Below are positions 7,948 through 16,911 of a DNA stretch of 64,000 nucleotides, one piece after another (the stretch's first letter is position 1; each line of letters opens with the position of its first letter). The notes below the pieces were generated by a model. That model ran no database searches. It saw only the letters and a program-made list of their open reading frames with translations, and was not told the origin of the DNA. The stretch comes from Mycolicibacterium porcinum (GTDB lineage: Bacteria > Actinomycetota > Actinomycetes > Mycobacteriales > Mycobacteriaceae), in the NCBI GenBank assembly GCA_002086835.1, contig MVIG01000002.1, positions 186,001-250,000 on the forward strand. Direction: 5' to 3'. The position numbers and the translations under genes were made by a program.

Positions 7948-8571
7948 ATGACAGAGGTCGCGGGCAAAGGCGTGGGCCCGTGGGGCACCGACATGCCACA
8001 AGACCAGGGTCAGGCGCGCGCTCGGCTACTGGCGGCCGCTGAGACGTGTTACACCAAGCGCGGAGTTGCTCGCACCACCATCGTGGATATTGCCCGCGAG
8101 GCGGGGGTGCACCGGTCGACGGTGTACGCCTACTTCCAGAACAAGGATGAGGTCCTGGCCGCGTGCTTCGTCCAGGCGACGAGATCGGTGCTGGACGCAG
8201 CGGAGCCCTGCTTCCACACGGGTGAGCCGTTTCTGGAACAGCTGATTCGGGCGACCGTCGTCGGATTGGCCACTGCGCGTGAGTCTTCGGCGGTGATGCT
8301 GCTCTTGGGTGACGACCAGGTCGGGCGCACTTATCGTGCTGCCGAGGCGTCAGAGGCCTGGCGCGGGAATTTGATGGAGTTTCTCGGCGACCGCATCGCG
8401 GTCGCTGTGACCACCGGCGAGGTGCGCGACGACGTGGCGGTCGAAACGATGGCCCGCTGGGTGACCCGGCTGGCATTCAGCCTCGTGCAGGAGCCGTGCA
8501 GCGCCGAGGACGGCGGGGACGAAGCTCTTTTGTGCGCATTCCTGCCTGGTGCCTTGGCCGCTCGCTCCTAG
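7948..8571 (+). CDS. TetR/AcrR family transcriptional regulator
   Basis: 207 residues. The N-terminal HTH is clear: TTIVDIAREAGVHRSTVYAY followed by FQNKDEVL at about 43-71. The C-terminal ligand domain is unassigned. Divergent from the P450-ferredoxin operon, with two shared dyads in the gap, so it probably represses that operon and itself. Its stop overlaps the stop of the convergent alcohol dehydrogenase by 4 bp (8568-8571). Confidence 0.88.
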   Translation: MTEVAGKGVGPWGTDMPQDQGQARARLLAAAETCYTKRGVARTTIVDIAREAGVHRSTVYAYFQNKDEVLAACFVQATRSVLDAAEPCFHTGEPFLEQLIRATVVGLATARESSAVMLLLGDDQVGRTYRAAEASEAWRGNLMEFLGDRIAVAVTTGEVRDDVAVETMARWVTRLAFSLVQEPCSAEDGGDEALLCAFLPGALAARS

Positions 8572-9692
8572 CCCTCGGCGGGCGGATAGATCAGCACGCC
8601 ACGGATATTGGCGCCCGCGTGCATGTCGGCGTAGCCGTCGTTGACCTTCTCCAGCGGGTAGGTCCGGGTGATCATGGCCTCGAGGTCCACCTGTCCGGCG
8701 CTGCTCAGCTCGAGGATCTTCGGGATATCGGCCCTCGGGTTGCCTGAACCGTACAGTGTTCCGATGATCTGCTTTTCGGTCAGCGTGAGGTCCATCAGGT
8801 TGGCCCGGATCTCGCGCTCCAGCATGGGGTGGATGTTGGTGACGACGAGCTTGCCGCGTTTGGCTGTCATGGCCAGGGCCTGGCCGACGAGCTGACCGTC
8901 GCCGACACCCATCGCGCAGATGAACTTGTCGACACCGCGGTCCCAGGTCGCCTCGGCAATAACACCTTTGGCCTCATCCCAGCTTGCTGCGGTGTGGGTG
9001 GCACCCATCTTCATCGCTTCGGCCCGCTTGTATTCCGACGGGTCGATGACGGTGATGGTGCGCGCACCGGCAAGACGGGCACCTTGCACCGCAGCCGCAC
9101 CGATGCCGCCGACGCCCGCGACAGCCACGGTGTCGCCCGGTCGTACCTCGGCGGCGTACACAGACGACCCCCACCCGGTGATGAAGCCACAGCCCAGCAG
9201 ACAGGCCGTCTCCAACTTGTAGTGCTCCGGGATCTTCACGCAGCTCGCCTCGTGCACCACCGTGTGGTGGGCGAACGATCCGACGCCACAGGCCAGCGCG
9301 AGGTCCTGGTCACCGAAGTGGTGGCGAGCGGTGCCATCGTGAATCTGCATGCCGGAGTAGATTTTCGCGCCGAGATCGCACAGGCTCTGATGACCGGTCG
9401 AGCACGACGGGCAGCGGCCGCACGATGGGATGAAGCTGAACACGACGTGGTCGCCCGGTGCCAACCACGACACGTGGTCGCCAACTGCCTTCACCACGCC
9501 GGCGCCCTCGTGCCCGCCGATGCAGGGCAAGGCGATCGGCATATCGCCGGTGACGAGGTGGTCATCGGAGTGGCACATCCCCGAGGCGTGTAACTCGACG
9601 AGCACCTCGGTGGCCTTCGGTGGGTCCAGGTCGATCGTCTCGATCGACCACGGTGTGTTGCGTTCGAACAGCACCGCCGCTTGCGTCAGCAT
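8568..9692 (-). CDS. Zinc alcohol dehydrogenase, NDMA-dependent / mycofactocin-associated type
   Basis: 374 residues from ATG 9692, preceded by AAAGGGA. Catalytic zinc Cys40 in ASGMCHSDDH, GGHEGAGVV, structural zinc cysteines in CGRCPSCSTGHQSLC near 95-109, and the cofactor motif GVGGIGAAAVQGA. LVTGDMPIALPCIGGHEG and the C-terminus NDGYADMHAGANIRGVLIY match the class III-like family whose tightly bound nicotinamide is recycled through mycofactocin in actinobacteria. It probably oxidises a primary alcohol to the aldehyde used by the aldehyde dehydrogenase 19 bp upstream in the same operon. An upstream in-frame extension to 9770 is rejected because it overlaps that gene. Confidence 0.88.
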   Translation of the reverse strand: MLTQAAVLFERNTPWSIETIDLDPPKATEVLVELHASGMCHSDDHLVTGDMPIALPCIGGHEGAGVVKAVGDHVSWLAPGDHVVFSFIPSCGRCPSCSTGHQSLCDLGAKIYSGMQIHDGTARHHFGDQDLALACGVGSFAHHTVVHEASCVKIPEHYKLETACLLGCGFITGWGSSVYAAEVRPGDTVAVAGVGGIGAAAVQGARLAGARTITVIDPSEYKRAEAMKMGATHTAASWDEAKGVIAEATWDRGVDKFICAMGVGDGQLVGQALAMTAKRGKLVVTNIHPMLEREIRANLMDLTLTEKQIIGTLYGSGNPRADIPKILELSSAGQVDLEAMITRTYPLEKVNDGYADMHAGANIRGVLIYPPAEG

Positions 9693-9711
9693 TGATGAAA
9701 TCCCTTTCGGA

Positions 9712-11133
9712 TCAACGGATGATGGCCTGGTACTCAGTGAAGCCGGTGATGCCTTCGGGGCCGCCTTCACGGCCGATGCCGGACTGTTTGAAGCCGCCGA
9801 ACGGGCTGCCGAAGTCGAGCACGGCGGTGGAGTTGACGGCCACCGACCCGGCCTGCAATTGGGCCGCCACTGCGGCCGCGCATTCCTCGTCAGCCGACCA
9901 CACCGCCCCCACCAGTCCGTAGCGCGAGTCGTTGGCGATGGTGACCGCCTCGGGGATGTCGTCGTAGGCGATCACCACGACGACCGGACCGAAGACCTCC
10001 TCGCGGGCGATCTCCATATCGTTGGTCGCTTCGACCAGGGCGGGAGTGACGAACCATCCCGGCCGGTCCGGACGTTCACCGCCGGTGAGCACCGTGGCCC
10101 CCTCGTCGCGCGCCCGCTGCAGGAGTCCTTCGACCTTGGCGCGCGCCGCTTCGTTGATCAGTGGACCGATATCAGTGGACCGCTCGGCCGGATCTCCGAC
10201 CGTCAGTGCGGAGATCGCAGTGGTCAGCGCGGTCGTGTATTCGCCGTAGCGACTGCGCGGCAGGAGAATTCGGGTCAAGGCGGCGCACAGCTGGCCGTTG
10301 TTTCCCATCGCTCCGCCGACGAGTCCGGCGACCGTCTTCTCGAGTGGCGCGTCGGGCAGCACGATGGCCGCGGACTTGCCGCCCAGTTCGGTGCTGCAGC
10401 GGCGGATCCGGGATCCGCACGACGAGGCGATGCGCGCGCCGACGGCCGTGGATCCGGTGAAGCTGATCTTGTCTACCCCTGGATGCTCGGTGAGCAGTTC
10501 GCCGGTGGCGGCTCCACCGTTGACGACGTTGACCACGCCGTCGGGGATGCCGGCCTCCTCGATGGCCTCCATGAGCACACCGAAGCTCAGTGGTGCGTCG
10601 GGTGCGGGCTTGAGCACCACCGTGCAGCCCGCGGCCAGTGCGGGACCGAGCTTCAGTGCCGCGATGAACAAGGGGGTGTTCCACGGCACGATCGCACCGA
10701 CCACGCCCACCGGCACCTGCCGTACGTCGACGACGCCACCGGTCATCGAGGGACGGCTGGCGGTGAACAGATGGTCGGGGGTGATGGCGGCGTAGGCACG
10801 TAACACCCCGGTCGCGGTGATGACCTGGCCGAAGGTGCTCCACGAGCGCGGAGAGCCGATCTCGGCGGTGGCCAGGTCGGCCAGCTCACCCTTGCGGGCG
10901 GTCAGGACATCGGCGAGCCTTCCCAGCGCGGCGCCGCGCTCGGCGGGGGAAGTCTGCGCCCAGGCCGGCAGCGCGTCGCGGGCCGCCGCGACGGCGGCAG
11001 AGACTTCGTCGTCGCCCGCAATGCCCACGGTGCCCAGCACCTCACCGGTGGTCGGCGAGGCCACCTCCACTGTGGTGGCGGCCGTGCTCGTCACCCATTT
11101 GCCTGCGACACAGCTCGCCGCTAACTCGATCAT
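9712..11133 (-). CDS. NAD(P)-dependent aldehyde dehydrogenase
   Basis: 473 residues from ATG 11133. Family motifs: GAIVPWNTPLF, FTGSTAVGARIA, ELGGKSA (general base Glu), and catalytic Cys283 in GQLCAALTR, followed by EEVFGPVVVV and SPFGGFKQSG. It oxidises an aldehyde to the acid, fitting the adjacent alcohol dehydrogenase. ATGs at 11151 and 11160 are also in frame but fall inside the operator 11146-11159. The start at 11133 leaves 12 bp between operator and start, nearly as for the P450 at 4809. Confidence 0.92.
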   Translation of the reverse strand: MIELAASCVAGKWVTSTAATTVEVASPTTGEVLGTVGIAGDDEVSAAVAAARDALPAWAQTSPAERGAALGRLADVLTARKGELADLATAEIGSPRSWSTFGQVITATGVLRAYAAITPDHLFTASRPSMTGGVVDVRQVPVGVVGAIVPWNTPLFIAALKLGPALAAGCTVVLKPAPDAPLSFGVLMEAIEEAGIPDGVVNVVNGGAATGELLTEHPGVDKISFTGSTAVGARIASSCGSRIRRCSTELGGKSAAIVLPDAPLEKTVAGLVGGAMGNNGQLCAALTRILLPRSRYGEYTTALTTAISALTVGDPAERSTDIGPLINEAARAKVEGLLQRARDEGATVLTGGERPDRPGWFVTPALVEATNDMEIAREEVFGPVVVVIAYDDIPEAVTIANDSRYGLVGAVWSADEECAAAVAAQLQAGSVAVNSTAVLDFGSPFGGFKQSGIGREGGPEGITGFTEYQAIIR

Positions 11134-11145
11134 GGACGCTAATTC

Positions 11146-11159
11146 TGGCATTGATGTCA
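11146..11159. promoter_or_regulatory. Operator-like dyad, motif B copy 3
   Basis: TGGCATTGATGTCA, a dyad with TGGCA/TGTCA ends. It has the same AATTC flank as the copy before the P450 (4821-4834), and T-rich sequence follows. Minus-strand reading TGACATCAATGCCAGA fits motif B. Confidence 0.6.
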
Positions 11160-11221
11160 TCTTTAGACAAGCTGGTCATTGGGGATTAATTGTTGTTCGG
11201 GTTCCCTAGCCGGAGTTTTTC

Positions 11222-11236
11222 TGACACTATTGGTCA
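11222..11236. promoter_or_regulatory. Operator-like site, motif B copy 4
   Basis: TGACACTATTGGTCA ends 2 bp before the hydratase ATG at 11239. The left half TGACACTA is identical to the sites at 4821 (minus strand) and 18916. Such closeness to the ATG suggests a leaderless or very short leader transcript. Confidence 0.5.
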
Positions 11237-11238
11237 CT

Positions 11239-11676
11239 ATGACTGCAGCGCCTGACAGCGACGCCGACCTCGGCGTGGGACAACCCTGGGAGGTGGTCGT
11301 GGAGCGCGGCAAGATCGCCGAGTTCGCCGAAGCCATGCTCAGCGAGGATCCCGCCTACCGCGGTCCGGACGCGATCGTTCCGCCGACCTTCCTGACCAGC
11401 GCCGCCCGCTGGGCGCCACCGGGCGTCCGGGTCAACGTGGGTTTCGACCGCAAGCGCCTTCTGCACGGCGAGCAGGAGTACACCTTCCACGGCGAGCTGC
11501 CTGCCGCCGGTGATGTCCTGACCTCGCAGGAGCGGATCGTCGAGCGGTTCTCCAAGCCGGGCAAACGTGGCGGCACCATGCGCTTCGCGACCGTGGTGAC
11601 CGAATACCGCGACACTGCAGGGACTTTGGTGGCCGAGGCAAAGGCCACCTTCATCGAGACGGCGGGCTCCCGATGA
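11239..11676 (+). CDS. FAS1-like / MaoC N-terminal-type hot-dog dehydratase subunit
   Basis: 145 residues from ATG 11239. It has the hot-dog N-terminal family pattern: KIAEFAEAMLSEDPAYRG, VPPTFLTSAARW, GFDRKRLLHGEQEYTFHGEL and GDVLTSQERIVERF. This half lacks the catalytic Asp/His of R-hydratases and works as the non-catalytic partner, as HadA/HadC or ChsH1-type subunits do. The catalytic MaoC half is the next gene, overlapping by ATGA, so the pair probably forms a heteromeric enoyl-CoA hydratase for a bulky substrate. A further open frame to 11179 is not used because the operator lies inside it. Confidence 0.82.
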   Translation: MTAAPDSDADLGVGQPWEVVVERGKIAEFAEAMLSEDPAYRGPDAIVPPTFLTSAARWAPPGVRVNVGFDRKRLLHGEQEYTFHGELPAAGDVLTSQERIVERFSKPGKRGGTMRFATVVTEYRDTAGTLVAEAKATFIETAGSR

Positions 11677-12152
11677 GCTCCGGCGAAGAGCATCGAACCC
11701 GGATGAAGCCTGGCGATCAGGCGCCGCCCCGGGAGTTCGGTCCGCTCACCCGGCAGATGTTCGTCCGCTACTCCGGCGCCTCCGGTGACCTCAACCCCAT
11801 GCACTACGACGATGAACTGGCGCGGTCCGCGGGCTACCCCTCGGTGTTCGCCCAGGGCATGTTCTCCGCGGCGCTGTTGGCCGGGTTCGCCACCGACTGG
11901 CTGGGCGCCCCCGCCGTGCGTCGCTTCGGTGTCCGCTTCCGCGAACAGGTCTGGCCGGGTGACGTCCTGACCTGCGCGGGAACGGTGGTCGCGGTGTCCG
12001 AAGAGGACGAGGTCGACCGTGTCAGTGTCGAATTGACCGCCACCAGGCAGACCGGCGGAGTGGCGATCACCAGCACCGCGGAATTCGCGGTACCCCGAAG
12101 CGGACCGCGAAACACGGCACGCGGTGCCGCGCGCCCTGCGGATCAGCAATAG
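11673..12152 (+). CDS. MaoC-type enoyl-CoA hydratase, catalytic subunit
   Basis: 159 residues. The hydratase-2 motif is present as YSGASGDLNPMHYDDELA (Asp, Asn and His of the active site), followed by VFAQGMFSAALLAGF and the hot-dog strands REQVWPGDVLTCAGTV. It hydrates a trans-2-enoyl-CoA to the R-3-hydroxyacyl-CoA together with the preceding FAS1-like subunit. Translation is coupled by ATGA at 11673-11676. The C-terminal 20 residues are basic and unconserved in appearance. Confidence 0.87.
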   Translation: MSSGEEHRTRMKPGDQAPPREFGPLTRQMFVRYSGASGDLNPMHYDDELARSAGYPSVFAQGMFSAALLAGFATDWLGAPAVRRFGVRFREQVWPGDVLTCAGTVVAVSEEDEVDRVSVELTATRQTGGVAITSTAEFAVPRSGPRNTARGAARPADQQ

Positions 12153-12164
12153 GCTGGTGACACG

Positions 12165-13505
12165 ATGTCCGAAGCCTCGATAGTCCGCCGCGCCAGTTAC
12201 GGCCCGTCCAGCCCCGCTGTGGGGGCACGGGGGGCCAGCACCCGCAGCCGGATCACCGAGGTCTCGCTGGAACTGTTCGGTCGGCTCGGCTACTTCGACA
12301 CCTCAGTCGACGCGATCGCCAAGGCCGCAGGGATATCGCGGGCCGCGCTGTATCAGTACTTCCAGGGCAAGGACGAGATCTTCCTGGAGCTGCTGAACGA
12401 ATGCGGCAGCGCACTGTTCCGCGTCGCACGCCGCATCGGTCCCATGGGACCGGACGAAACCGGCTTCGACAATCTCAACTGGTGGCTCGGCGAGTGGAGT
12501 TGGGTCTTCGAGAAGTACTCCACGATGTTCGTGCAATGGACGGCGATCGCCTCGTCGGACACAAAGGTACGTCCCGCGATCACGGGTTTCGTGCGCAGCT
12601 ACAACCATCGGCTTGCGGCGCGACTCACCGCGTCAGGTCTGCAAGGTCTGGACCCCGAGGTCGCGGCCATGATGATGACCGCGCTGGTGCACCGCATCAA
12701 CCTGTTCGTGCACACCGACCGCGCCTACGGTCGCAGCGCCAAGGACGCCATCGATACCCTGTCGGTATTCCTGCAGTTGGTGCTGTTCCCCGATACGCCA
12801 CCGGCCGTGCTGAAGTCGCTACGACTGCACGCCAGCGCGGATCCGGCCGCCGATGTGGACGCCGTGCAGGTGCCCGACGCTCCCGATCTCACGGGGCTGT
12901 CCATCACCGAGCGCACCGCGAACCTGAGTAAGCGCGCCGTCGCCACCGTGACGACGCTGGCCGACGCCGGCGCCGCGCAGTTCCGGGCCAGGGGATATCG
13001 CAGTACCAGTGTCGACGACATCGTCGCCGCCGCTGAGGTCGCCCGTGGGACCTTCTACAAGTACTTCAGCGACAAGCAGGATCTGCTCGCCGCGGTGGGC
13101 GCCGAGGTCTACCGTGCCGCAACGGTATTCGCGGAACGGATCGGGCACGTGGATCCGGTGGCGGACGAATCGACACTTCGACACTGGTTGTCCACTTACG
13201 TGGAGTTCTACGACCGGTACTCCGGCTGCATCGATGCCTGGGCCGAAGGCACCACCGACGACCCCACGATCATCGGGATCGGCGAGAACGGCCAGGTGCT
13301 GATGGACATCGGCGCGGCCAGGATGTTGACCCGCCGGTCCGGTGCGTACCCGTACGACCCGGTGATCTCGGCACTGATCCTGCGTGCACTGGTTACCCGG
13401 GTGCCTGAGGCCGCCCTCGACCTTCCTGAGCCGCTGAGCCAGGACGACGTCATCGAATTGCTGGTGACCTGCATCAAGCGGGGTTTCTTCGCTCAGCCGA
13501 AGTGA
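12165..13505 (+). CDS. Tandem double-domain TetR regulator
   Basis: 446 residues, twice the TetR length, with two complete TetR units. HTH 1 lies at about 47-70 (SVDAIAKAAGISRAALYQYF); HTH 2 at about 280-303 (SVDDIVAAAEVARGTFYKYF). Each is followed by its own helical ligand domain. Among well-known actinobacterial regulators the mycobacterial Mce3R has this fused design and controls lipid/steroid-type genes; orthology is not claimed. It follows the hydratase pair by 12 bp and may be co-transcribed with it. Two unequal HTHs would suit the asymmetric motif B sites nearby. The 3' end overlaps the convergent CoA-transferase by 32 bp. Confidence 0.88.
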   Translation: MSEASIVRRASYGPSSPAVGARGASTRSRITEVSLELFGRLGYFDTSVDAIAKAAGISRAALYQYFQGKDEIFLELLNECGSALFRVARRIGPMGPDETGFDNLNWWLGEWSWVFEKYSTMFVQWTAIASSDTKVRPAITGFVRSYNHRLAARLTASGLQGLDPEVAAMMMTALVHRINLFVHTDRAYGRSAKDAIDTLSVFLQLVLFPDTPPAVLKSLRLHASADPAADVDAVQVPDAPDLTGLSITERTANLSKRAVATVTTLADAGAAQFRARGYRSTSVDDIVAAAEVARGTFYKYFSDKQDLLAAVGAEVYRAATVFAERIGHVDPVADESTLRHWLSTYVEFYDRYSGCIDAWAEGTTDDPTIIGIGENGQVLMDIGAARMLTRRSGAYPYDPVISALILRALVTRVPEAALDLPEPLSQDDVIELLVTCIKRGFFAQPK

Positions 13506-14682
13506 CGCCTGCCGAGATCAATCCCTCGATCTGAGCGGACGGGTATCCCAACTCACCCAAGATCTTTCGGCTGTGTGCGCCCAGAGCCGGCACGTCACCG
13601 AGTACCGGCTCGATACCCGCCAGACCCGCCGGCGGCGGCAGCGCCTGCGCGTGCCCACCAGGAGTCTGAATTCCGCGCCACCGGTCTCGGCCGGTGAGCA
13701 CGGGATGGTCCGACAACCGCTCGACATCGTTCATACGCGCATGCGCCACCACCGCTTCGTCAAGACGTGCTTCGAGTTCCTCGGTGCTCAGCCCGGCCGC
13801 CGTTTCGCCGATGATGGCCTCCAACTCGTCGCGGTGCGCGACACGGTCCGGATTGGTGGCGAACCGTGGATCCGCAACGAGATCGGGTCTGTTCAAGACG
13901 ATTTCGCAGAGCCGCTGCCATTCCGGCGGATTCTGCACCGCAAGTAGGACCGTGCCGCCGTCGCCGGCGGCGAACGGGCCGTACGGGGCGATGGTCGGGT
14001 GCCGTGCGCCCGTGCGGTCGGGTGCGGTTCCGCCGTAACGGCCGTAGTAGAGCGGTTGGGACATCCATTCGACCAGCGCATCGAACAATGACACCGAAAC
14101 TGGCCGCGCCACACCGGTGGTGGCGCGGGTGTACAGCGCGGTGAGAATTCCGGAGAAGGTGAACATTCCGGCCGCGATATCGGCGATGGACACCCCGGTG
14201 CGTGCCACCTCCGTGGGTGAACCGGTCACCGACAGCAGCCCGGCCTCGGCCTGCACCAGCAGGTCATAGGCCTTGCGGTCCTTCCACGGGCCGTCCTGGC
14301 CATAGCCGCTGATGGTGGCGGTGACGATCTGCGGATACTTGCGGGCCACCGCATCGGCATCCAACCCCATCCGGGCCGATGCTCCCGGTCCGAGGTTCTG
14401 CACCAGCACATCGGCGTCCTCGAGTAGCCGGTGCACGATCCGCAGGCCTTCGGGAGCTTTGAGGTCCAGAGTCAAGGACTCTTTGCCGCGGTTGAGCCAG
14501 ACGAAGTAACTCGACTCGCCGTGCACCGAGCGGTCGTAGCCGCGAGCGAAGTCACCGCCCTGGGGGCGTTCGATTTTCACCACCCTGGCGCCGAGGTCGG
14601 CGAGCTGACGGGTCGCGTACGGTGCCGCGACGGCCTGTTCCAGACTTACGACGGTGATCCCCGCCAGCGGTGCGTCTGTCAT
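13474..14682 (-). CDS. CaiB/BaiF family CoA-transferase
   Basis: 402 residues from ATG 14682 in an ATGA overlap with the acyl-CoA dehydrogenase stop. The family opening is [20 protein letters not shown], then RQLADLGARVVKIERP with GGDFAR. VWLNRGKESLTLDLK and DVLVQNLGPGASARMGL follow, with the Asp-bearing KAYDLLVQAEAGLLSVTG. Class III enzymes move CoA between carboxylic acids. Coupling to the tandem dehydrogenase suggests activation of its substrate acid without ATP. An in-frame extension to 14772 lies inside the neighbour and is rejected. Confidence 0.88.
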   Translation of the reverse strand: MTDAPLAGITVVSLEQAVAAPYATRQLADLGARVVKIERPQGGDFARGYDRSVHGESSYFVWLNRGKESLTLDLKAPEGLRIVHRLLEDADVLVQNLGPGASARMGLDADAVARKYPQIVTATISGYGQDGPWKDRKAYDLLVQAEAGLLSVTGSPTEVARTGVSIADIAAGMFTFSGILTALYTRATTGVARPVSVSLFDALVEWMSQPLYYGRYGGTAPDRTGARHPTIAPYGPFAAGDGGTVLLAVQNPPEWQRLCEIVLNRPDLVADPRFATNPDRVAHRDELEAIIGETAAGLSTEELEARLDEAVVAHARMNDVERLSDHPVLTGRDRWRGIQTPGGHAQALPPPAGLAGIEPVLGDVPALGAHSRKILGELGYPSAQIEGLISAGVTSAERRNPA

Positions 14683-16853
14683 TTCGCCAGCGGATCCCGC
14701 GGCAGCCCCAGCAGGCGCTCGGCGATCGTGTTGCGGATGATCTCCGATGTCCCGCCGGCGATGGTCAAGCACCTGGCGTACAGGTAGGCGCGGGTCAACT
14801 CGGGCGTTCTGCCGGCGACCGCGGAGGTGCCGGCCAGCTCGATCGCGAGTTCGCTGACGTGTTGCGAGGATTCGGCCTGCAGCAGCTTGCTGACGTTGGC
14901 CTCGGCCGCGGTGTCGCCGCCGGCGATGGCACGGCTGGCATTGCGCAGATTCAGCAGGCGCAGGGCATGCAGCTCGGCGATCACCTCGCCGACCCGGTGC
15001 TCCCAGCGCGCCGATATTGCGGGAGAAGCGTTGTCGAGCAGTTTGATCAGGTCATCAGCGCCCACGCCGATGGCGCCGGAGCCACCGCCGATCGAGATCC
15101 GCTCATTGCCGAGCGTCGCGCGTGCCACCAGCCAGCCGCGGTTGACGTCGCCGACGACATCGCTGTCGGGGACGAACACATCGTCCAAGAACACCTCGTT
15201 GAACAAGGCCTCACCGGTGAGCTCACGCAGTGGCAGCACCCGAACGCCGGCCGACGACATGTCGATCGCCATCATCGTGACACCCGCATGTTTGGGAGCG
15301 TCGGGATCGGTGCGCACCGTGGCCAGGCCCCACTGGCATTCGTGGGCCAAGCTGGTCCACACCTTCTGCCCGGTGACCCGCCAGCCGCCATCGACCCGGG
15401 TGGCCGTGGTACGCACCGCGGCGGCGTCAGAGCCCGCGCCGGGTTCGGAAAACAGTTGGCACCAGTTGGCCTGACCGCGCAGCACCGGCTCCACCCAGCG
15501 TGCCCGCTGGTCATCGGTGCCAGCCTGCGCGATGGTCAGCATCACCCAGCCGGTGATACCCAGGTCGGGAAGCTCGATACCGCTGTCGGCGGCGAACTCC
15601 TCCTCGATGACTAGTTGCTCGACCACACCGGCTTGGCGTCCCCACGGTTTGGGCCAGTGCGGCACCAGATAACCAGAATCGACCAGGTAATCCCGTTGCT
15701 CGCCGGATGGCAGCCCACGCAGCCGTTCGACCGCCTCAGCTGCCTCCCGCCGGAACAGGTCGGCCTCGGCGGGCAGGGTGAACGACGCGCCGTGCGCGAC
15801 TCCGGTGCGTTGCGCCTCGGCGATATCGGCCAGTGCGTCGCCGGTGTCACTGATCAGCGCGGCCAGGCTGCGGGCCCGCCGCAGGTACAGGTGCGCGTCG
15901 TGCTCCCAGGTGTAGCCGATACCGCCATGCAGCTGAATGTTCTTCTGCGCGATGAAGGTCTGCATGCGCGTCGCATGGGCCGCGGCTACCGCGGCGGCGA
16001 AGGACGCGTCATCGAGATCATTGGAGCGTGCCGCGTCCCACACCGCTGCAGTGCTCTGCTGGGCGCTGATGAACATGTTGGCGAGGTGGTGCTTGACCGC
16101 CTGGAAGGTGCCGATGGGGCGGCCGAACTGCTCGCGAACCTTGACGTAGTCGGTGGCCATCCGGAGCGCCGCCCAGCCGACACCGACCGCTTCGGCGGCA
16201 GCGAGGATGCGAAACGCGGTGCGTGCCTTGGTGCTCGCGCCGGAGAGGATTCTTTCGGCGGGTAGCTCGACATCGCGCAGGGTGACATCGCCGATGCTGC
16301 GGGTGGTGTCCAGACCGGTCAGCGCGGTGACGGTCACGCCGTCGGCTTCCGCGTCCACCACGATCAGGTCTGCGCCGGCAGCCAGGACCAGCACACCGGC
16401 GTCGGGTGCTCCGGCGACGGCTCGAGCGGTACCGTTGGCCACCGAGTCGCGACTGAGCGCGACATCTGACGAGAGGCCCACAGCACCAACGAGTTTCCCG
16501 TCGGCCAACGGGGGGAGAAGGGCCCTGCGCAATACATCGGTGCCGCAGCGGTCGATCACCAGAGCGGCGGTCGCAGTGGGTAGGAACGGTCCGGGGCACA
16601 GTTCGTGACCCATGGCTTCCAGCACGATGGCCAGCTCGGCGATGCCGTAGCCCGAACCCCCGTACTCCTCGCCGATGGCCAGCCCATGCCAGCCGAGCGC
16701 GGCGCAGGCGTCCCACAGGTCGGCTGGCTGTGGCGAACCGCCGTCGAGGGTGGAGCGGGCGGCAGAGCGACTGTTGTGCCTGGACAGCTGGCCTACGGCG
16801 GAATCGGCGAGCTCATGGTGTTCCTCGACGATGGCCAGCGCGGAGATGCTCAC
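14679..16853 (-). CDS. Tandem acyl-CoA dehydrogenase (two fused modules)
   Basis: 724 residues from GTG 16853 (VSISALAIVEEHHE), preceded by GGGAG with 8-nt spacing. ATG 16871 is an alternative only 11 bp from the operator. Module 1 has EYGGSGYGIAELAIVLEAMG, EQFGRPIGTFQAVKHH and HGGIGYTWEHDAHLY. Module 2 has CQLFSEPGAGSDAA, VTGQKVWTS and CLTIAGGTSEIIRN. Fused FadE34-like proteins of mycobacteria have this length and layout and oxidise steroid or bile-acid side-chain CoA esters; the substrate here is inferred only as bulky. Translationally coupled to the CoA-transferase. A paralogue is at 37030. Confidence 0.9.
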   Translation of the reverse strand: MSISALAIVEEHHELADSAVGQLSRHNSRSAARSTLDGGSPQPADLWDACAALGWHGLAIGEEYGGSGYGIAELAIVLEAMGHELCPGPFLPTATAALVIDRCGTDVLRRALLPPLADGKLVGAVGLSSDVALSRDSVANGTARAVAGAPDAGVLVLAAGADLIVVDAEADGVTVTALTGLDTTRSIGDVTLRDVELPAERILSGASTKARTAFRILAAAEAVGVGWAALRMATDYVKVREQFGRPIGTFQAVKHHLANMFISAQQSTAAVWDAARSNDLDDASFAAAVAAAHATRMQTFIAQKNIQLHGGIGYTWEHDAHLYLRRARSLAALISDTGDALADIAEAQRTGVAHGASFTLPAEADLFRREAAEAVERLRGLPSGEQRDYLVDSGYLVPHWPKPWGRQAGVVEQLVIEEEFAADSGIELPDLGITGWVMLTIAQAGTDDQRARWVEPVLRGQANWCQLFSEPGAGSDAAAVRTTATRVDGGWRVTGQKVWTSLAHECQWGLATVRTDPDAPKHAGVTMMAIDMSSAGVRVLPLRELTGEALFNEVFLDDVFVPDSDVVGDVNRGWLVARATLGNERISIGGGSGAIGVGADDLIKLLDNASPAISARWEHRVGEVIAELHALRLLNLRNASRAIAGGDTAAEANVSKLLQAESSQHVSELAIELAGTSAVAGRTPELTRAYLYARCLTIAGGTSEIIRNTIAERLLGLPRDPLAK

Positions 16854-16882
16854 GATGAATACTCCCGGCATAGTGACGGATG

Positions 16883-16901
16883 TGTCAGATGCAATCTAAC
16901 A
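16883..16901. promoter_or_regulatory. 19-bp palindrome between divergent genes, motif B-related
   Basis: Arms TGTCAGAT (16883-16890) and ATCTAACA (16894-16901) pair with one mismatch over a 3-bp spacer. The right arm ATCTAACA(T) is the same as in the 4908 site and, inverted, the 18916 site. It lies between the tandem dehydrogenase and the CoA-transferase/racemase at 16912, so it can control both. Confidence 0.55.
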
Positions 16902-16911
16902 TGGCCTACAA

